Positions 10,931-23,347 of a stretch of 64,000 bases of DNA are shown here, one piece after another (positions within the stretch are counted from its first letter, which is position 1; each line of letters opens with the position of its first letter). The stretch is from assembly GCA_032622095.1 (NCBI GenBank), contig CP136065.1, forward strand, positions 63,469,094-63,533,093, given 5' to 3'. Source of the stretch: Siphonodentalium dalli (Eukaryota; Mollusca; Scaphopoda; Gadilida; Siphonodentaliidae). The translations under genes and the position numbers were made by a program. The notes below the pieces were generated by a model. It saw only the letters and a list, made by a program, of their open reading frames with translations, made no database searches and was not told where the DNA came from.

Positions 10931-13360
10931 GACCAGATGACCCCATTAAAAAAAATATGAATTGCAGTCAAACAAGAACATTCCATGCTAAATAAGCCAA
11001 CTAGTTCTTGGCTCTTGCAAACATATTTTAAGAATTACTATGTGGTGAAATAGTTATGTCTCTGGCTCTGCCCTTATTCAACTTTGTGATCACATTTTCA
11101 CAAATCTGTCACCCAAGGTAATTGCATACCAAATATAAGCAAATAGGCCATTTGATTCTTACATAGAAGATATATCATGAATTACTATGGAGAGAAAGAG
11201 TAATGTACTGGCCTTGCACCTACTTGACCTGGTGACCCTGATAAATGTGTTAAATGCCCTGTTGAAAAATGTGAACAATACATATGATCGATTATTGTTG
11301 TAATTGGGAATTAATGACCTCTAGCAGATCTCCAGGGAATGTTTATAAAAAATACCCTGTATACAGTTAGATTCTCTGTTCAGAATTTGAGTAAATATTA
11401 TTTTTGGGACCAGGGTGCAGAAGCAGTGAACTTGAGTAAAGGGCCAGGGGCACACTATATATATATATAATTGACCATGGAGTTTAATATAAAAAAAAAT
11501 TAATAATATTTTTTGGAGTTATGTCCCTGGCCTGCCCGCATTTTACCCAGTGACTTCATTTTAACAAATCTGAACCCCAGTCACCCAAGGACCCTTCATA
11601 CCAAATGTGAACCTATTTGGCCTGATGGTATTTGAGAAGATGTTTAAAAGAATCACTATGGAGGGAAAGAGTTATGGCCCTGGCTTCACAACTATTTGAC
11701 CCAGTGACCTCATTGTAACAAATCTGAATGTGAGTCACATAGGGAACATCCACACCAAATATAAACCCATTCGGTCTTATGGGTCCAGAGGAGAAGAAGT
11801 TTAAAGAATTGTTTACGGACGGATGGACAGACGATGGACGAGGGGTGATGACTATAGCTCCACCGGAGACTTCGTCTCAGGTGAGCTAAAAATTATCAAA
11901 TAGTGTTAATTAATAACCCTGGTTCAAGAGTATATGGGTTAATTAAAACCAAAATCTATACAGATGAAGATAGTGCTATGGAAAACCTAGGTACCATAAG
12001 AAATATGAGGTAAATCAGAAGAAACATATTTTACTTATTGCTTTGGATGGCAGTCTGTAAACGGGTTAATTATTTCTAATCAAATCAATCAATCGATACC
12101 AAAAAACCATACAGGTGAGGGGTGTGTCATCATAAACCTACATATCAAATATGAACACAATCAGACAAAAAAGACTTTGGTTACAGGAAGTGTTAATAAT
12201 TTCTAAACTTGAATAAAGAGTCATCAGTCACAGTTTGACAGATAATAAACAGGTCTGCAAGGCACCAGTGGTATCAGGTGTCCATACTGGTAGTTATGTT
12301 GTCTCATTCAATAACACAGTGCTCAGTGGGGTAATCTTCTCTTAAAACTTTCCTAGTGCAAACAAGTATGAATTATAAAGGGTCATAACTCTGTTAAAAT
12401 ATATCGGATCAAACCCATATTCGAACTTGATCTGTATTTAGGGGTAAGAAATTCATATTCCAAATTTGGTGTCGATCAGATGAAAAATGTTTCAGTCATC
12501 CTGGCTTGGATGAATTCTATTTATAAACAAGAGTGGAAAGGGTTAAATAAACAATACCAAAATCCATACAGATGAAGAACGTACTAAGAAAGACCTAGGT
12601 AAGAAATATGAGGCAGATCAGAAGAAAATTGTTTGACTTAGATGCATCAGATAGCATTTGTGTGCAGGGTTAATTATTTTCTAAACTGATCAACCAATCG
12701 ATACCAAAAAATATACAGGTGAGGGGTGTGTCATTATAAACCTACATATCAAATATGAACACAATCAGACAAAAAATACTTAGGTTACAGCATTGGATAG
12801 CTCGTGCCTATGTGTGCATTTTTGTTTTTAGAGTTATGTCCCTGGCTCTGCCCCTATTTGACCCAGTGACCAAATTTTAACAAATCTGAACCCCAGTCAC
12901 CCAAGGTCCCTCCGTACCACATATAAGCTAAATCGGCCCAATATTTCTTGAGAAGAAGTCATTCTAAGAATTACTATGGAGGAACAGAGTTATGGCCCTG
13001 GTTTCTCAACTAATCAACCTGGTGACCTCATTTGAACAAATCTGAATGTGAGTCACCTAGGGAACATCCACACCAAATATGAACCCATTCGGCCTTATAG
13101 TTCTGGAAAAGAAGTCGTTCTAAGAATTACTATGAAGGAATAGAGTTGTGGCCCTGCTTTCTCAACTAATTGACCTGATGACCTTATTTGAACAAATCTG
13201 AATGTCATTCACCTAGGGAACATCCACACTACTGACACCAAATATGAACCTGTTCAGTCTTACGGTTCTTGAGGAGAAGATGATTCTTGACGGACGGACG
13301 GACGAGGAGTGATGACTATAGCTCCACCGGAGACTTCGTTTCAGGTGAGCTAAAAACTGA
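10931..13360 (+). repeat. Dispersed invertebrate repeat with terminal hairpins
   Basis: Long non-coding repeat made of modules such as 'gagttatgtccctggc', 'cctatttgacc', 'gtgacctcattt' and 'ccacaccaaatatgaac'. Two copies end in a 'ggacggacg' run followed by a hairpin (11855-11888 and about 13318-13352) whose tip reads ACTTCGT, then gagctaaaa. A separate module beginning ataccaaaaaaccatacagg recurs at about 12098 and 12695. No ORF of note. Class is uncertain; a retroposon or unclassified non-autonomous element would fit. Confidence 0.65.
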
Positions 13361-13428
13361 TAAAAATTGTTAAAGTTCAGCAGACTGTTTGTAATAAATT
13401 CATTGATGAGCAGTTCCCTTGAGAAATG

Positions 13429-13480
13429 TTCAGATAATAAGTTTTAAAAAACAACCATATTATCTGAACATTTCCCATCG
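13429..13480. repeat. MITE hairpin fragment
   Basis: Hairpin of aatgttcagataataagttt and attatctgaacatttccc, the same hairpin that sits inside the intact MITE at 23623-23864. Termini are not preserved. Confidence 0.55.
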
Positions 13481-15261
13481 AAGAATATGGATCCGTCAGC
13501 ACTTCTATTAAATTTTCGTCTGTCGTCTGCTTTTATTACCTGAACATCCCTCTGGATGAATAATAGACCATGCCAATGAATTATTTTATAACTGATGGAA
13601 TAATCCATTTAGTAGAGGAAGGATTTTGTCACATACTTGCCCCTAAATGCAGCCTCATAGTTTTAGTAAAACGCATGTGTATTATCGGCACGCGCAGTGA
13701 CGTAACATTTTAGCGCAATGATATCGATGGCAATGCTGGAACTTTAGTATTATGTTCATTAAAATGTAATTATGATATTCAGTTTGTGTTGGGTTATTTA
13801 GTGCTGACTGTGAGATAAACATAGGTGGTAATGTTGGTTGAGCATTTTTTCAACACAAAAAGACACATTTAAAATGGAACTATATTTTTTTCTTGAAGGT
13901 GACTTTACTCCCTCTTTGGTTGTGATAAGGAAATCAATATAATTTTTTTTCAACCCCAGCCATTTCGATATCGTTTTCTTTTGTTAAAATGTGATTATAG
14001 GATAAATGAATCTCAAATTTGTCGCAATTCTACACAAAATAATTGTCGCAACCTGGTCCACCAATTCGATTCGAGCATCGCTAAAGCTCGGCTCGAATCG
14101 AATTTAGAGTGCACTCGGGAATAAATTTCGAATAGAATTGCGACTCATTAGAAAACCTCTATATAATTCATTTATACCTGATAATAGAGATGGCATGATA
14201 ATGCTTGGGTATTTTCTCTGGCAACACAATATATTTCAATATAAACCAAAACTGTTAGAATATACTGATTCCTCGGAAAAGGATAATCTCATCTTTATAT
14301 TTAGTTTAAAGATAGATATATAAAGGAATATAAAACGTAAGCATATAGCCAATCACTTTCTGGGCTGTATATATACATTGTATCATGACATTGATATAGA
14401 ATTAGAATAAGTGTTCCATTGGCGTGTGATAACTTTGCCCCATTTAAAATATTCAAACATGGTCTGCATTTTTAAATGCTTTCTTCAAAAGGACTCAAGA
14501 CCGAAATAACACAACAGTCTATAAAACAACTAGGATTAACAAGTATACATGCAAACATAGATTGACTTTGTTCTTAATTTCATTATTAATAACTCTACAA
14601 TAATAAGATTTTGCATGCTAAAACTATTGTTATGTAAACATTACTGTTACCAACAAAAGTCCAGTTTGTCCAATAAGATACCAAAGCTTAATACAAATTT
14701 GACCGGTAAACACTGGAAAAGGTCAAGGCATTGCAAAATATTCTGAAATTCATATTCAGACTAAACAATTTGAACTTTCTACACAATTAGCGTTACTTGT
14801 TGACAAATCACCGTAACCACTATTGTTCGTTAGCTAAACAATCACACTTTAGACCAGAAATTATTCGAAATATAATCAACATTAATCGATAGAAGCATTT
14901 CCAGACAGGGGTCTTCGATTCATGTCTAATATTTTATACCCGGGTGACTATATAATACATGTTTACAAATTTACAGATACAGATATAAATTGACTATCCT
15001 TAAATTCCCAGTGACGCTTCTAATGTGAATCTATTTTTTCCAAAGAACGTATCTGTAATGTTCACCAAAGTTTATAGGAATATGTGTCTGCGTGAAAATG
15101 TTTGTGTGATGATGTATGAGAAACTTTTATATTCCATGTATGTATTATAAATGTCATCTGATTGTATATTTTTCAATAAAAGTTCAAAACCACGTGACCA
15201 ATGTCAAAATAAGTATTATAGATGGTGGTAGATACCAATACTGACTACTGTCCAATTGAAC
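13481..15261. other. Non-coding stretch, one palindrome
   Basis: Contains a palindrome at about 14056-14103 (attcgattcgagc against gctcgaatcgaatt). The stretch 14530-14690 is a diverged copy of 24270-24400 ('gtaaacattactgttac' in common). An AATAAA lies at about 15175 but no upstream exon is recognisable. Confidence 0.4.
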
Positions 15262-15269
15262 AATACAGG

Positions 15270-18109
15270 CACTGTGTAGGAACTGTTACATCGGAAGTCG
15301 TTCTATCGCCGGTTTGTGACGGTTCGAAATTATACATTTTCGCGACTTGTTTACAGTTAAAACGCAATTTTGGAGCCACCTAGCTGATAATTCAATTATC
15401 TGTTCCATTCCCCTCACAATCGGTGGCCATAACGAGCGTAATTATAACGAAAATTCGATTGTGCGAGTTATAACAACGAAGAAAACCGCGAATTTTGATA
15501 TTTGTTTGGGTTCTCTCCTGATCGAGTCGGTTCTCTCCCCATTTAATCGGTTTTATACGGGTAATACTATGGGTAATATTTGGCAGGATAATGGTTCAAA
15601 CTTACAATGTCGCGAAATTAACAAAAGATAAACATAACACAATATGCATTAAGTTGACATTTGCACCAATTGTCATCAATTTCTATTAATTACACTGCAT
15701 TCCTATGCTTATTCAATAACCTGTGTTACGACTTTCAAAACTCACCAAGTCGCCAGCTAGTTTGAAAAATAACGCGTTTTGCAGACTCAACATTGCCATG
15801 AGTCAATAGCCGATTAACTATAATGCAATTTCATAGCGCTGGACTTCGGAAAGCGTGAGCGTAGACGGGATATATAGAGTTATCTGTCTTGTATTTTATG
15901 TTGTCTATTTTCGTAGACGCATTTTAATCAGCAAAAAATAAGACGTTAAAAGTTCGTTGACACCCATACAATGTTATGATTACGCAATTTAAGAAGTTTA
16001 TGTTGGGCATCCGCTTGCTGGATGCTGATTATATAGGTTAGGTGCTAGAATTCGTTATTTCTTCATCGCAATTGTTCTGCTGTTCAGGACAATCTGACCG
16101 GCAATCACTCAGAGTTTGTTCTAACTTCTAAGTTCTAAGCCTCTAGACAGTGAAGCCATGCCACCCAGATTCCTGTTAAGAGATACCTGCTTGCGATTGT
16201 ATCTACTCGCCTGTAAGGGGGAATAGTTGTCTTATATTAGTAAAGGCTACCTTTTGTAATATTAAATAAAATGAAAATTAATTGGATGAAGTGAAAGCAA
16301 AAATTATTTGGTCAACCGCCTTTGACTTACTATAGCAGTCGCCCGGAACATGTAAGATCATCCCGGGGAAATGGTCTTGGGCATGAGTAGTCACGCATCC
16401 TCTGGGATATTCCGGAATGTAAATATGGGTACCAATACTAAACCTTTAAAATTAATAATGTAACTCAATCAGCCAATGGAAGTTTTACAAAATCATGTGA
16501 CTATTGGTCAAAAGAGTAAAAGTGAAGTCGAGCGCATGTGAAGTCGATCCAATATGAAGATGGCCCAATGCGAAGACGACCCGACACGAAGTCGACCTGA
16601 GAGAAGTCGGCCCCGATGATTAGATAGGAATTGAATATTGCTAATATTGTTTTAAATGAGCGCGGCGGATAATTACATTTAAACGAACACATTATTATTA
16701 AAATGTGTGAATATCCATTTCTATCCACATAACCAAACCATATTTGTTTATTCGCTGGAATCCATATATATATCTAAATCCAATTTAAATATTAATCTAA
16801 TCGAAAATTTATATTGCAATATTTAAATTCTTTATGTAGCCATTATTGATTGTATTCTGTCAGTCAGGGGTGCCGGATAGACGGCCATCATAGGCCACGG
16901 CACTCCACACAATACGTATACAAATTGACTTATATTATAATGCATTGATATATAATGTATTGTGAAATAAAATATTATCCTATCCTACATATCCTATGTA
17001 TGTACATAAGGATGGACTTTGTTCAGTCATTGTTGTAAAATCAAACTAAGGGAACAATTTCAAATTTCCAACCATGCAAATCTAGTGTAAGGTATGAAAT
17101 TTGTAACTGTTGAAAATTTTGACCAAAGTTGGGGGGCAGACACCAATTAGGATCCCCTTCCTGCCCAAGCCCCGGGCCCCTCCACACAACCCATATCCCT
17201 CGGCTACGCCATAAAATATCAATGATTCAGTTGAACGTGATTTCATAAGATATGTTCATGTCTGGGCGACAAACATGCGTAAATGTCCCTTAGGCGGGAC
17301 TTTCGAAGAAGAAATATTTAGGTGCTGGCATCGAAACATTGTCTCACCTGGATCTTTCAATCAAGGCCCTGTATTAATTAAATGAATAACGTTTCATAAT
17401 CTCCCGAGAGTAGATTTATATTACCATTGGTTATTTATATAGGCAGGCATGATTATGATATTATACCCCTCGGGACTTTCAATATTTGGTTTCTGCCAAT
17501 TAAAATCACTTACCATTATTATTAGGTATTTATTGTATTATTTAGGGGATAACAGTGTGGTGTTTAGTGATTTCGGAAAGGTACAGGGCGAATATACTGT
17601 GGCAAATTTAGTTAATAAATCTCATGTATAGAACCGTCACAGCCATGATTGGGTTGAAATAGAACCGTAACATGCACACTTATTGATTACGAGGTTACTG
17701 TTCCAAATTATCATTCGCTATCGGGATATTTTCTCAGCTATTTTACAGAAGAATAACACGGGTATATTTTACTCTCGGTGTTCATGTTCAGAATGCGTTT
17801 CATATTGTATACGCCACCAAAAACAAAGGAATTGCGTTTACGTGGCTTGATTTTCAGTGATAATTTACGCGTTAACTCACTAATTCCGAGTTAATTGTGA
17901 TGTAGAGTTCAGGTTTCGATAATACGGCACTTATGCAGCCTCTATTCATTCAGGAAAGTATAATACATTCAAAATATCTATAATTATGCGTGATTTTGTC
18001 CCGAAAATGATTATATTTAATAATAAGGAACCGTAACAAATCAGTCAAGAACCATCACAATATCGGCGATAGAACGACTTCCGATGTAACAGTTCCTATA
18101 TACACAGTG
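15270..18109. mobile_element. TIR transposon, 2.84 kb, 8-bp target duplication
   Basis: The octamer AATACAGG flanks both ends (15262-15269 and 18110-18117). The termini are ~42-bp inverted repeats starting CACTGTGTA(..)GGAACTGT and containing acatcggaagtcgttctatc on the left, with the complement on the right. Subterminal 'gaaccgt(c/a)ac' motifs repeat near both ends (about 15318, 17630, 17660, 18030). Only short ORFs survive (15347-15631 and 17449-17631), so it is non-autonomous or decayed. An 8-bp duplication fits hAT or P superfamilies; I cannot choose between them without a transposase. Confidence 0.8.
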
Positions 18110-18489
18110 AATACAGGAGGAGGTGATTAAAATAGAAAGGCAAACTGTTTCGTCGAATAACAGGGAGTAAAATGAAGTGTCAATGACCAGGCCAGGCACT
18201 TCCTGAATTCAACTATTATAGTTATATTCAACTATAATAGGTGGATCTGGATATTGTCGATTTGTGAATTCGATACAAGAGGCATATAATCAAACGTTAT
18301 ATTTCGTATCATTATTAACTAAAATAAGCCGGCGCAAAAGAATGCAAAACAAATGTTATCGGGAGACTGTTCATTTACTATCACGTTGCTACAAGTGTAA
18401 TTTGGTTGTGCACTGGGATGCACAATCCCATAGTTTCCACAATGAAAGTGAAACTATAGGATTCGGATAGCGGAAATTTGAAATGTCTC

Positions 18490-19530
18490 AGCGGCCATGT
18501 TTTCCAATGAAATTCAAACAAATTTGACAGCGCACATCTAGTTGTCACCCGGAAGATAAATATGAAGTTTGGTGACGATCACGTATGAGGGGTGTGGTCT
18601 GTAGGTGCCAGTGTGCGAAAGTATCTAGTCATGCAAAGAGTAAAATCCAAGATGGCCATATATTTTTAACGTAATTCGGAAAAATTAGATGATTCTCCAT
18701 CTAGTGTCATCCCGAAGATCCATGTGAAGTTTAGTGACAATCGGACAAGGGATGTCATCTGTAGGGTGTACCAAAGGATTCATCATACAGAGTAAAATCC
18801 AACTTGGTCGCTGGCGGTCTTGTTTTCCAACGAAATTCGGAAAAATTTGATGGCTCCCATTTAGTGGTCACCCAACAGATCCATATCCAGTTTGGAGACG
18901 ATCGAATGAGGGATGTGGTCTGTATGATGTTCCAAAGGATTTAGTCATGCAAAGAGTAAAATCCAAGATGGCCATGCCTGTGTTTTCATCAAAACTTTTT
19001 TCTTCAAATTCGATAGCTCCCATCGAGAAGTGATCCTAAACATGCCTGTAAATTTCAAAACAATTCTCCAATGAATGCGGGCTGCAGGGTGTGCCGAATG
19101 ATTCAAATTTGAAATCCAAGATGGCGGCTGATGGCCATGTAAAAGAGAAATAACCAAGATTTCTGCCGATGGCTAGTAAGTTTTTTGGACGAATGACCTT
19201 AAAATGACTCGTTCCCACCAACATTTCATTGTTAACATCCAGGACAAATATGATGACCAGACAAACAGTAAGGACTGTATCCCGTACTAATGGATTTAAT
19301 TCTGAAATCAAAGATGGCCGACGGCAGCCATGTTCTTTTAATTTGTTTTGGCGAAGGACCCCAAAATGACTCGTATCCCATCTACATGTCAATATCTATG
19401 ACAAATGTCATTATTGTCATACAAACGAAAAAGCCTGTGATTATGGATTGAATTGTGATTTCCAATATGTCCGCTGCATGGTGGCCATGTTTTTTGGCCG
19501 AATTACCCCATGACTGTTCCCCATTCAGCC
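18490..19530 (+). repeat. Tandem/dispersed 'aagatggc' repeat
   Basis: Degenerate units of roughly 150 bp, each with 'aaatccaagatggc', a 'ggccatgtttt' segment, a 'atggctccca' segment and 'gatgtggtctgtagggtgtg'. The same family appears at 4850-6200, 33115-35200 and 42720-43455. ORFs here are fortuitous. Confidence 0.7.
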
Positions 19531-19805
19531 CGATGGTACTTGAGAAGATATGATCTTAGAATTACTATGGAGGAAAAGAATTATGGCCCTGGCTTCGCAA
19601 CTATCTGACTTGGTGACCTAATTTTAACAAATCAGAATACCAGTCACCTAAGGAACATCCACACCAATTATGAACCTATTCGGTCCTTTGGATCTGGAGA
19701 AGACGTTCAAAGAATTGTTGACGGATGGACGGAGTCCGACAGAGGAACGAAGAACCAGTGATGACCAAAGCTCCACCAGAAACTTCGTCTCAGGTAAGGT
19801 AAAAA
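19531..19805 (+). repeat. Dispersed repeat 3' end with ACTTCGT hairpin
   Basis: Same family as 10931-13360: 'tatggccctggcttcgcaac', 'gtgaccta', 'ccacaccaattatgaac', then a 'ggatggacgg' run and a hairpin with acttcgt at 19782-19788. Confidence 0.65.
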
Positions 19806-20248
19806 CTACCAAACAATTGTTTGTAACATATTGTTCAAATTCCCATGCAGTCTCCCAATATCAACATGCAGCAACGCATGCACATGATCAGCTTGATGTG
19901 ACATAGGTGGTTCATCACTTTTTATGAAGTGGAGGCTGCAGTTATTGTTTGATGAACCTCGTAAACATTATTGTAAACCATAAGGGGATTTATACTGATC
20001 CTTACGGGCGCCAACTGTGTGAATGTAGAGGGTGTGTGATTAATCCTTGTTAAATAAGCGATAAAACCAAGTGGAAACACTATTTAAATGCATGCATTAT
20101 TACTAATCTGCAACACATTCTTGAAAATCAGTTAATACTATGCTCACTTGAAAATAGAAATGCATGCAATATGTACTTATTTCATAAGTATTAACTCTAA
20201 ATATCAGTTAGCATTAGGGTAAAGTTATAGGCTTGTCTTAGGGTTGGG
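19806..20248. other. Nothing recognised
   Basis: AT-rich non-coding sequence with no structure I can support. Confidence 0.35.
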
Positions 20249-20252
20249 TTAA

Positions 20253-21156
20253 CCCTTTACCCAACAAACCGGCCAAAAACGCCCAAATAAAGCTTCAACA
20301 GCCTAAAATATCTTCGGTCTGTCTCAATAACACCATACAAATATGGATATCATTGGAACCGGTTCATTGACCACATTGTGATGGTTACAGTTATGCCCTG
20401 TGCCAATGCATTCTCTTATATATGCGAGTCGACCATAGGTCGCCTCGCATATATAAGAGAATGCATTGGCCTAAAAAAAAATCTTTTTTAACACTTTTTA
20501 CCATTTTTTCTTACATTCTTAAACAATTTTATAATTTGTTCTTACATTTTTTAACAATTTTTATAATATTTTTCTACATTCTTTGACAATTTTATCATTT
20601 TTAATATGTGTTAACCCTTTACCCAACAGAACGGCCCTGTGCCAATGCATTCTCTTATATATGCGAGTCGACCATAGGTCGCCTCGCATATATAAGAGAA
20701 TGCATTGGCTTAACACATATTAAAAATGATAAAATTGTCAAAGAATGTAGAAAAATATTATAAAAATTGTTAAAAAATGTAAGAAAAAATTATAAAATTG
20801 TTAAAGAATGTAAGAACAAATGGTAAAAAGTTTTTTTAGGCCAATGCATTCTCTTATATATGGGAGGCGACCTATGGTCGACTCGCATATATAAGAGAAT
20901 GCATTGGCACAGGGCATAACTGTAACCATCACAATGTGGTAAATGAACCGGTTCCAATGATATCCATATTTGTATGGTGTTATTGAGACAGACCGAAGAT
21001 ATTTTAGGCTGTTGAAGCTTTATTTGGGCGTTTTTGGCCGGTTTGTTGGGTAAAAGGTTAAGCCAATGCATTCTCTTATATATGCGAGGCGACCTATGGT
21101 CGACTCGCATATATAAGAGAATGCATTGGCACAGGGCCGTTCTGTTGGGTAAAGGG
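20253..21156. mobile_element. piggyBac-type MITE interrupted by a copy of itself
   Basis: Starts after TTAA (20249-20252) with CCCTTTACCCAACAAACC and ends with gggtaaaggg at 21156, followed by TTAG (one mismatch to TTAA). At 20611-20614 an internal TTAA is occupied by a second family member (20615-21057). Outside that insert the two halves join into a normal ~450-bp element. ORFs crossing it are repeat-encoded. Confidence 0.8.
20615..21057. mobile_element. Inner piggyBac-type MITE, nested copy
   Basis: Complete 443-bp element with TTAA at both edges (20611-20614 and 21058-21061) and CCCTTTACCC / ggtaaaagg ends. Very close to the element at 2907-3350. It lies inside the element at 20253-21156, in inverted orientation relative to it. 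Confidence 0.8.
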
Positions 21157-21160
21157 TTAG

Positions 21161-23343
21161 GGTGAAAAATCTCTTTATCAAAACTGACGAGTTGAAGATA
21201 GGGTTGAGATAGATTTCGAGGAATAAAATAATATTTATGAATTGAGGACACATGTATGGAAAAAATTTCTATCAATTAGTTTCAATTATATTTAGAAATT
21301 CTTACCACATCCACGGGACAGTTTTAGGGGTAATTTTTATAACAGATATCTGTGCGTAAACATTCGGAGCATACCAAGAGAGAGCACTCTATCTTGTTAG
21401 CTAAGAGATTTACAGCAAATTACGATCAAAATAAACCACTTTATTATGCCTTTATAGACAAATAATATAGCCCATCTTCAGCTTTGCCTTTTTTTTGTAT
21501 TCACGAAATAGCTAGTCTTGCCAAAAACAGAGATTTATGAAATTAAGTTGTTGTAATTGTGGCCTAGAAGCGAGACCATCTTTACACCATCCGTCCAAGA
21601 ACCCATTTTCCCAGCAAGGTCTATTTCCAATACTTTCCCTGAAAGTTGCGTTTTTATGTTGTATCAGGTATTTTTAAATTACCTCTTTATTGCAGTCGAC
21701 TAAATAAGCACACCATTATTAACTGATTTGAAATATGCACATATTAAGTTGACTTCAGTCTGAAATCAGTACAAAATGTGCACATTCCAGTTTTCAAATA
21801 AACCGGTTATGTACCAAATTTCAAGAATAGGCTATATTTATAATGAGATCTAATATGTTAATAGGATAAATGCATGCATTATTATTAACTAAGTTCAGCC
21901 ACATGTATGTGCAACTTGTAACGTGTGTCGCCATTGTCAATGAAAGTTACGTGACCATTCAGCCTACACGATTAAACCATTTAGAAGTTTCGTGTCAAAC
22001 ATGTAGCATTATGAAACGTGTATCAAAGAGGACAAATCCAATCTTCTGATAACCAAAGAAAAGATAATTCAACTACATGTATAGCAGACAGGCGCGTGTA
22101 GACCCCGAAGCCACGACAAATAGTTATCATGGCTGGCTCAACCGATTTTCGTGGCTGGTTAGCTAGCTAAGCCGGCTCAGTCACGACGTTCGTGGCTGAG
22201 GAATAATGGCGGCTCAGCCGGCTGAGATGTTATCATTCAGCGTATTTTCGTTTCCGAAATGTTCCTAATCCCCTGTTACCGGTTATAGACGCCGTTTTTT
22301 TAAGCGTTTGTGGTGAACCCGTAGATTTCCAGACCACACGTAATCTTTTGATGTTGGGCTTTTCCATTATGGCGAAATTTCTCGAAGGACTGACATGGAT
22401 ATACTATGTAGTTTCCCATCTAATCGGTATAAGTAGTTACATTGGGACTTCAGACTGCTATCATCACTGCCATCTTGCGATATATGCATGCATCATTGAA
22501 TGATGAACCCGATAGTAATGATATATAATATTTCAAACTATTTTCTATTCTTATGTGTATATATTGACAAATGCCAGTGATGTCTGAGACTGGGTGTGGT
22601 CGATATAAACAATTTATATTTTAACCCTTTCAATACCGAATGGATGCGCCCATTTAGTTATGAAAGCATGCATTGGTATAGTCTATTCCACGTTAAGGGG
22701 CCATGTGTTCTGATAATATAACAACCATGCCGTGTACATGCGAGTATGCCAATATTAGGCAATGCGGTTTAGTTCTTTGCGATTCACAATACAGTTGTGC
22801 TTGACATATAAGCCCATGCACACGGTTCAGCCATTTTACAATTCCGGCGGCGGAAATTTTTAAATGTGGCTGGCGTTAGATATAATATGGCTGGCGGCGG
22901 CTTGTGGCCAATATGGCGTGCGATGGCGGCTTCGGGCTCTAGGCGCGTGTTATTCTCAGTTTCTACTGCTATTCTGTATGGCGGGCTCAATAAATGATTT
23001 TATTGCTATGGAAGATGACTAAGACTAAATTCCTTTTTCTTGCAGTTTTTTCGGCGTTTTTTTGTTGCAATTGTAAGATCTTGTAAGCTGAACAGCCAAT
23101 GCTATGCAGGTATTATCTAATGTGTCTGCAAAGCACAATTATGTTTTGATTGAAGCCAATTAAACACTGTGCCTCTACCACCGGATTATTGTGTAATCGT
23201 TCTGCGGATATCTCAAAATATGTAGCTTTTAATCGGTAAAATCACATGACTTCCCACCAAGTGCATGGCCATAGCAATACCATAGTAACACACGTTACAA
23301 GTTATACATATGTGTGGTTGAACTTGACTATTAATAATGAGAG
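21161..23343. other. Non-coding stretch, nothing recognised
   Basis: No gene recognised. Local oddities: a cluster of palindromic 'ctcagccggctgag'-like words at 22120-22230, a GGCGGC-rich patch at 22845-22935, and a single 'ttaaccctttcaataccgaa' terminus at 22622 that looks like one end of a TTAA-type element without a partner. Confidence 0.4.
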
Positions 23344-23347
23344 TTAA

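Noticed and set aside
11855-11892. Helitron 3' end (hairpin plus CTAA)
   Set aside because: The hairpin itself includes the CTA, no 5'-TC terminus or A-T insertion site was seen, and no Rep/helicase sequence is present.
15120-15190. 3' end of a host gene with AATAAA at about 15175
   Set aside because: No exon or ORF upstream supports a transcript; AATAAA is common in AT-rich DNA.
20790-21275. 161-aa minus-strand ORF
   Set aside because: Lies within nested MITE copies; the same peptide words recur wherever the MITE hairpin occurs.
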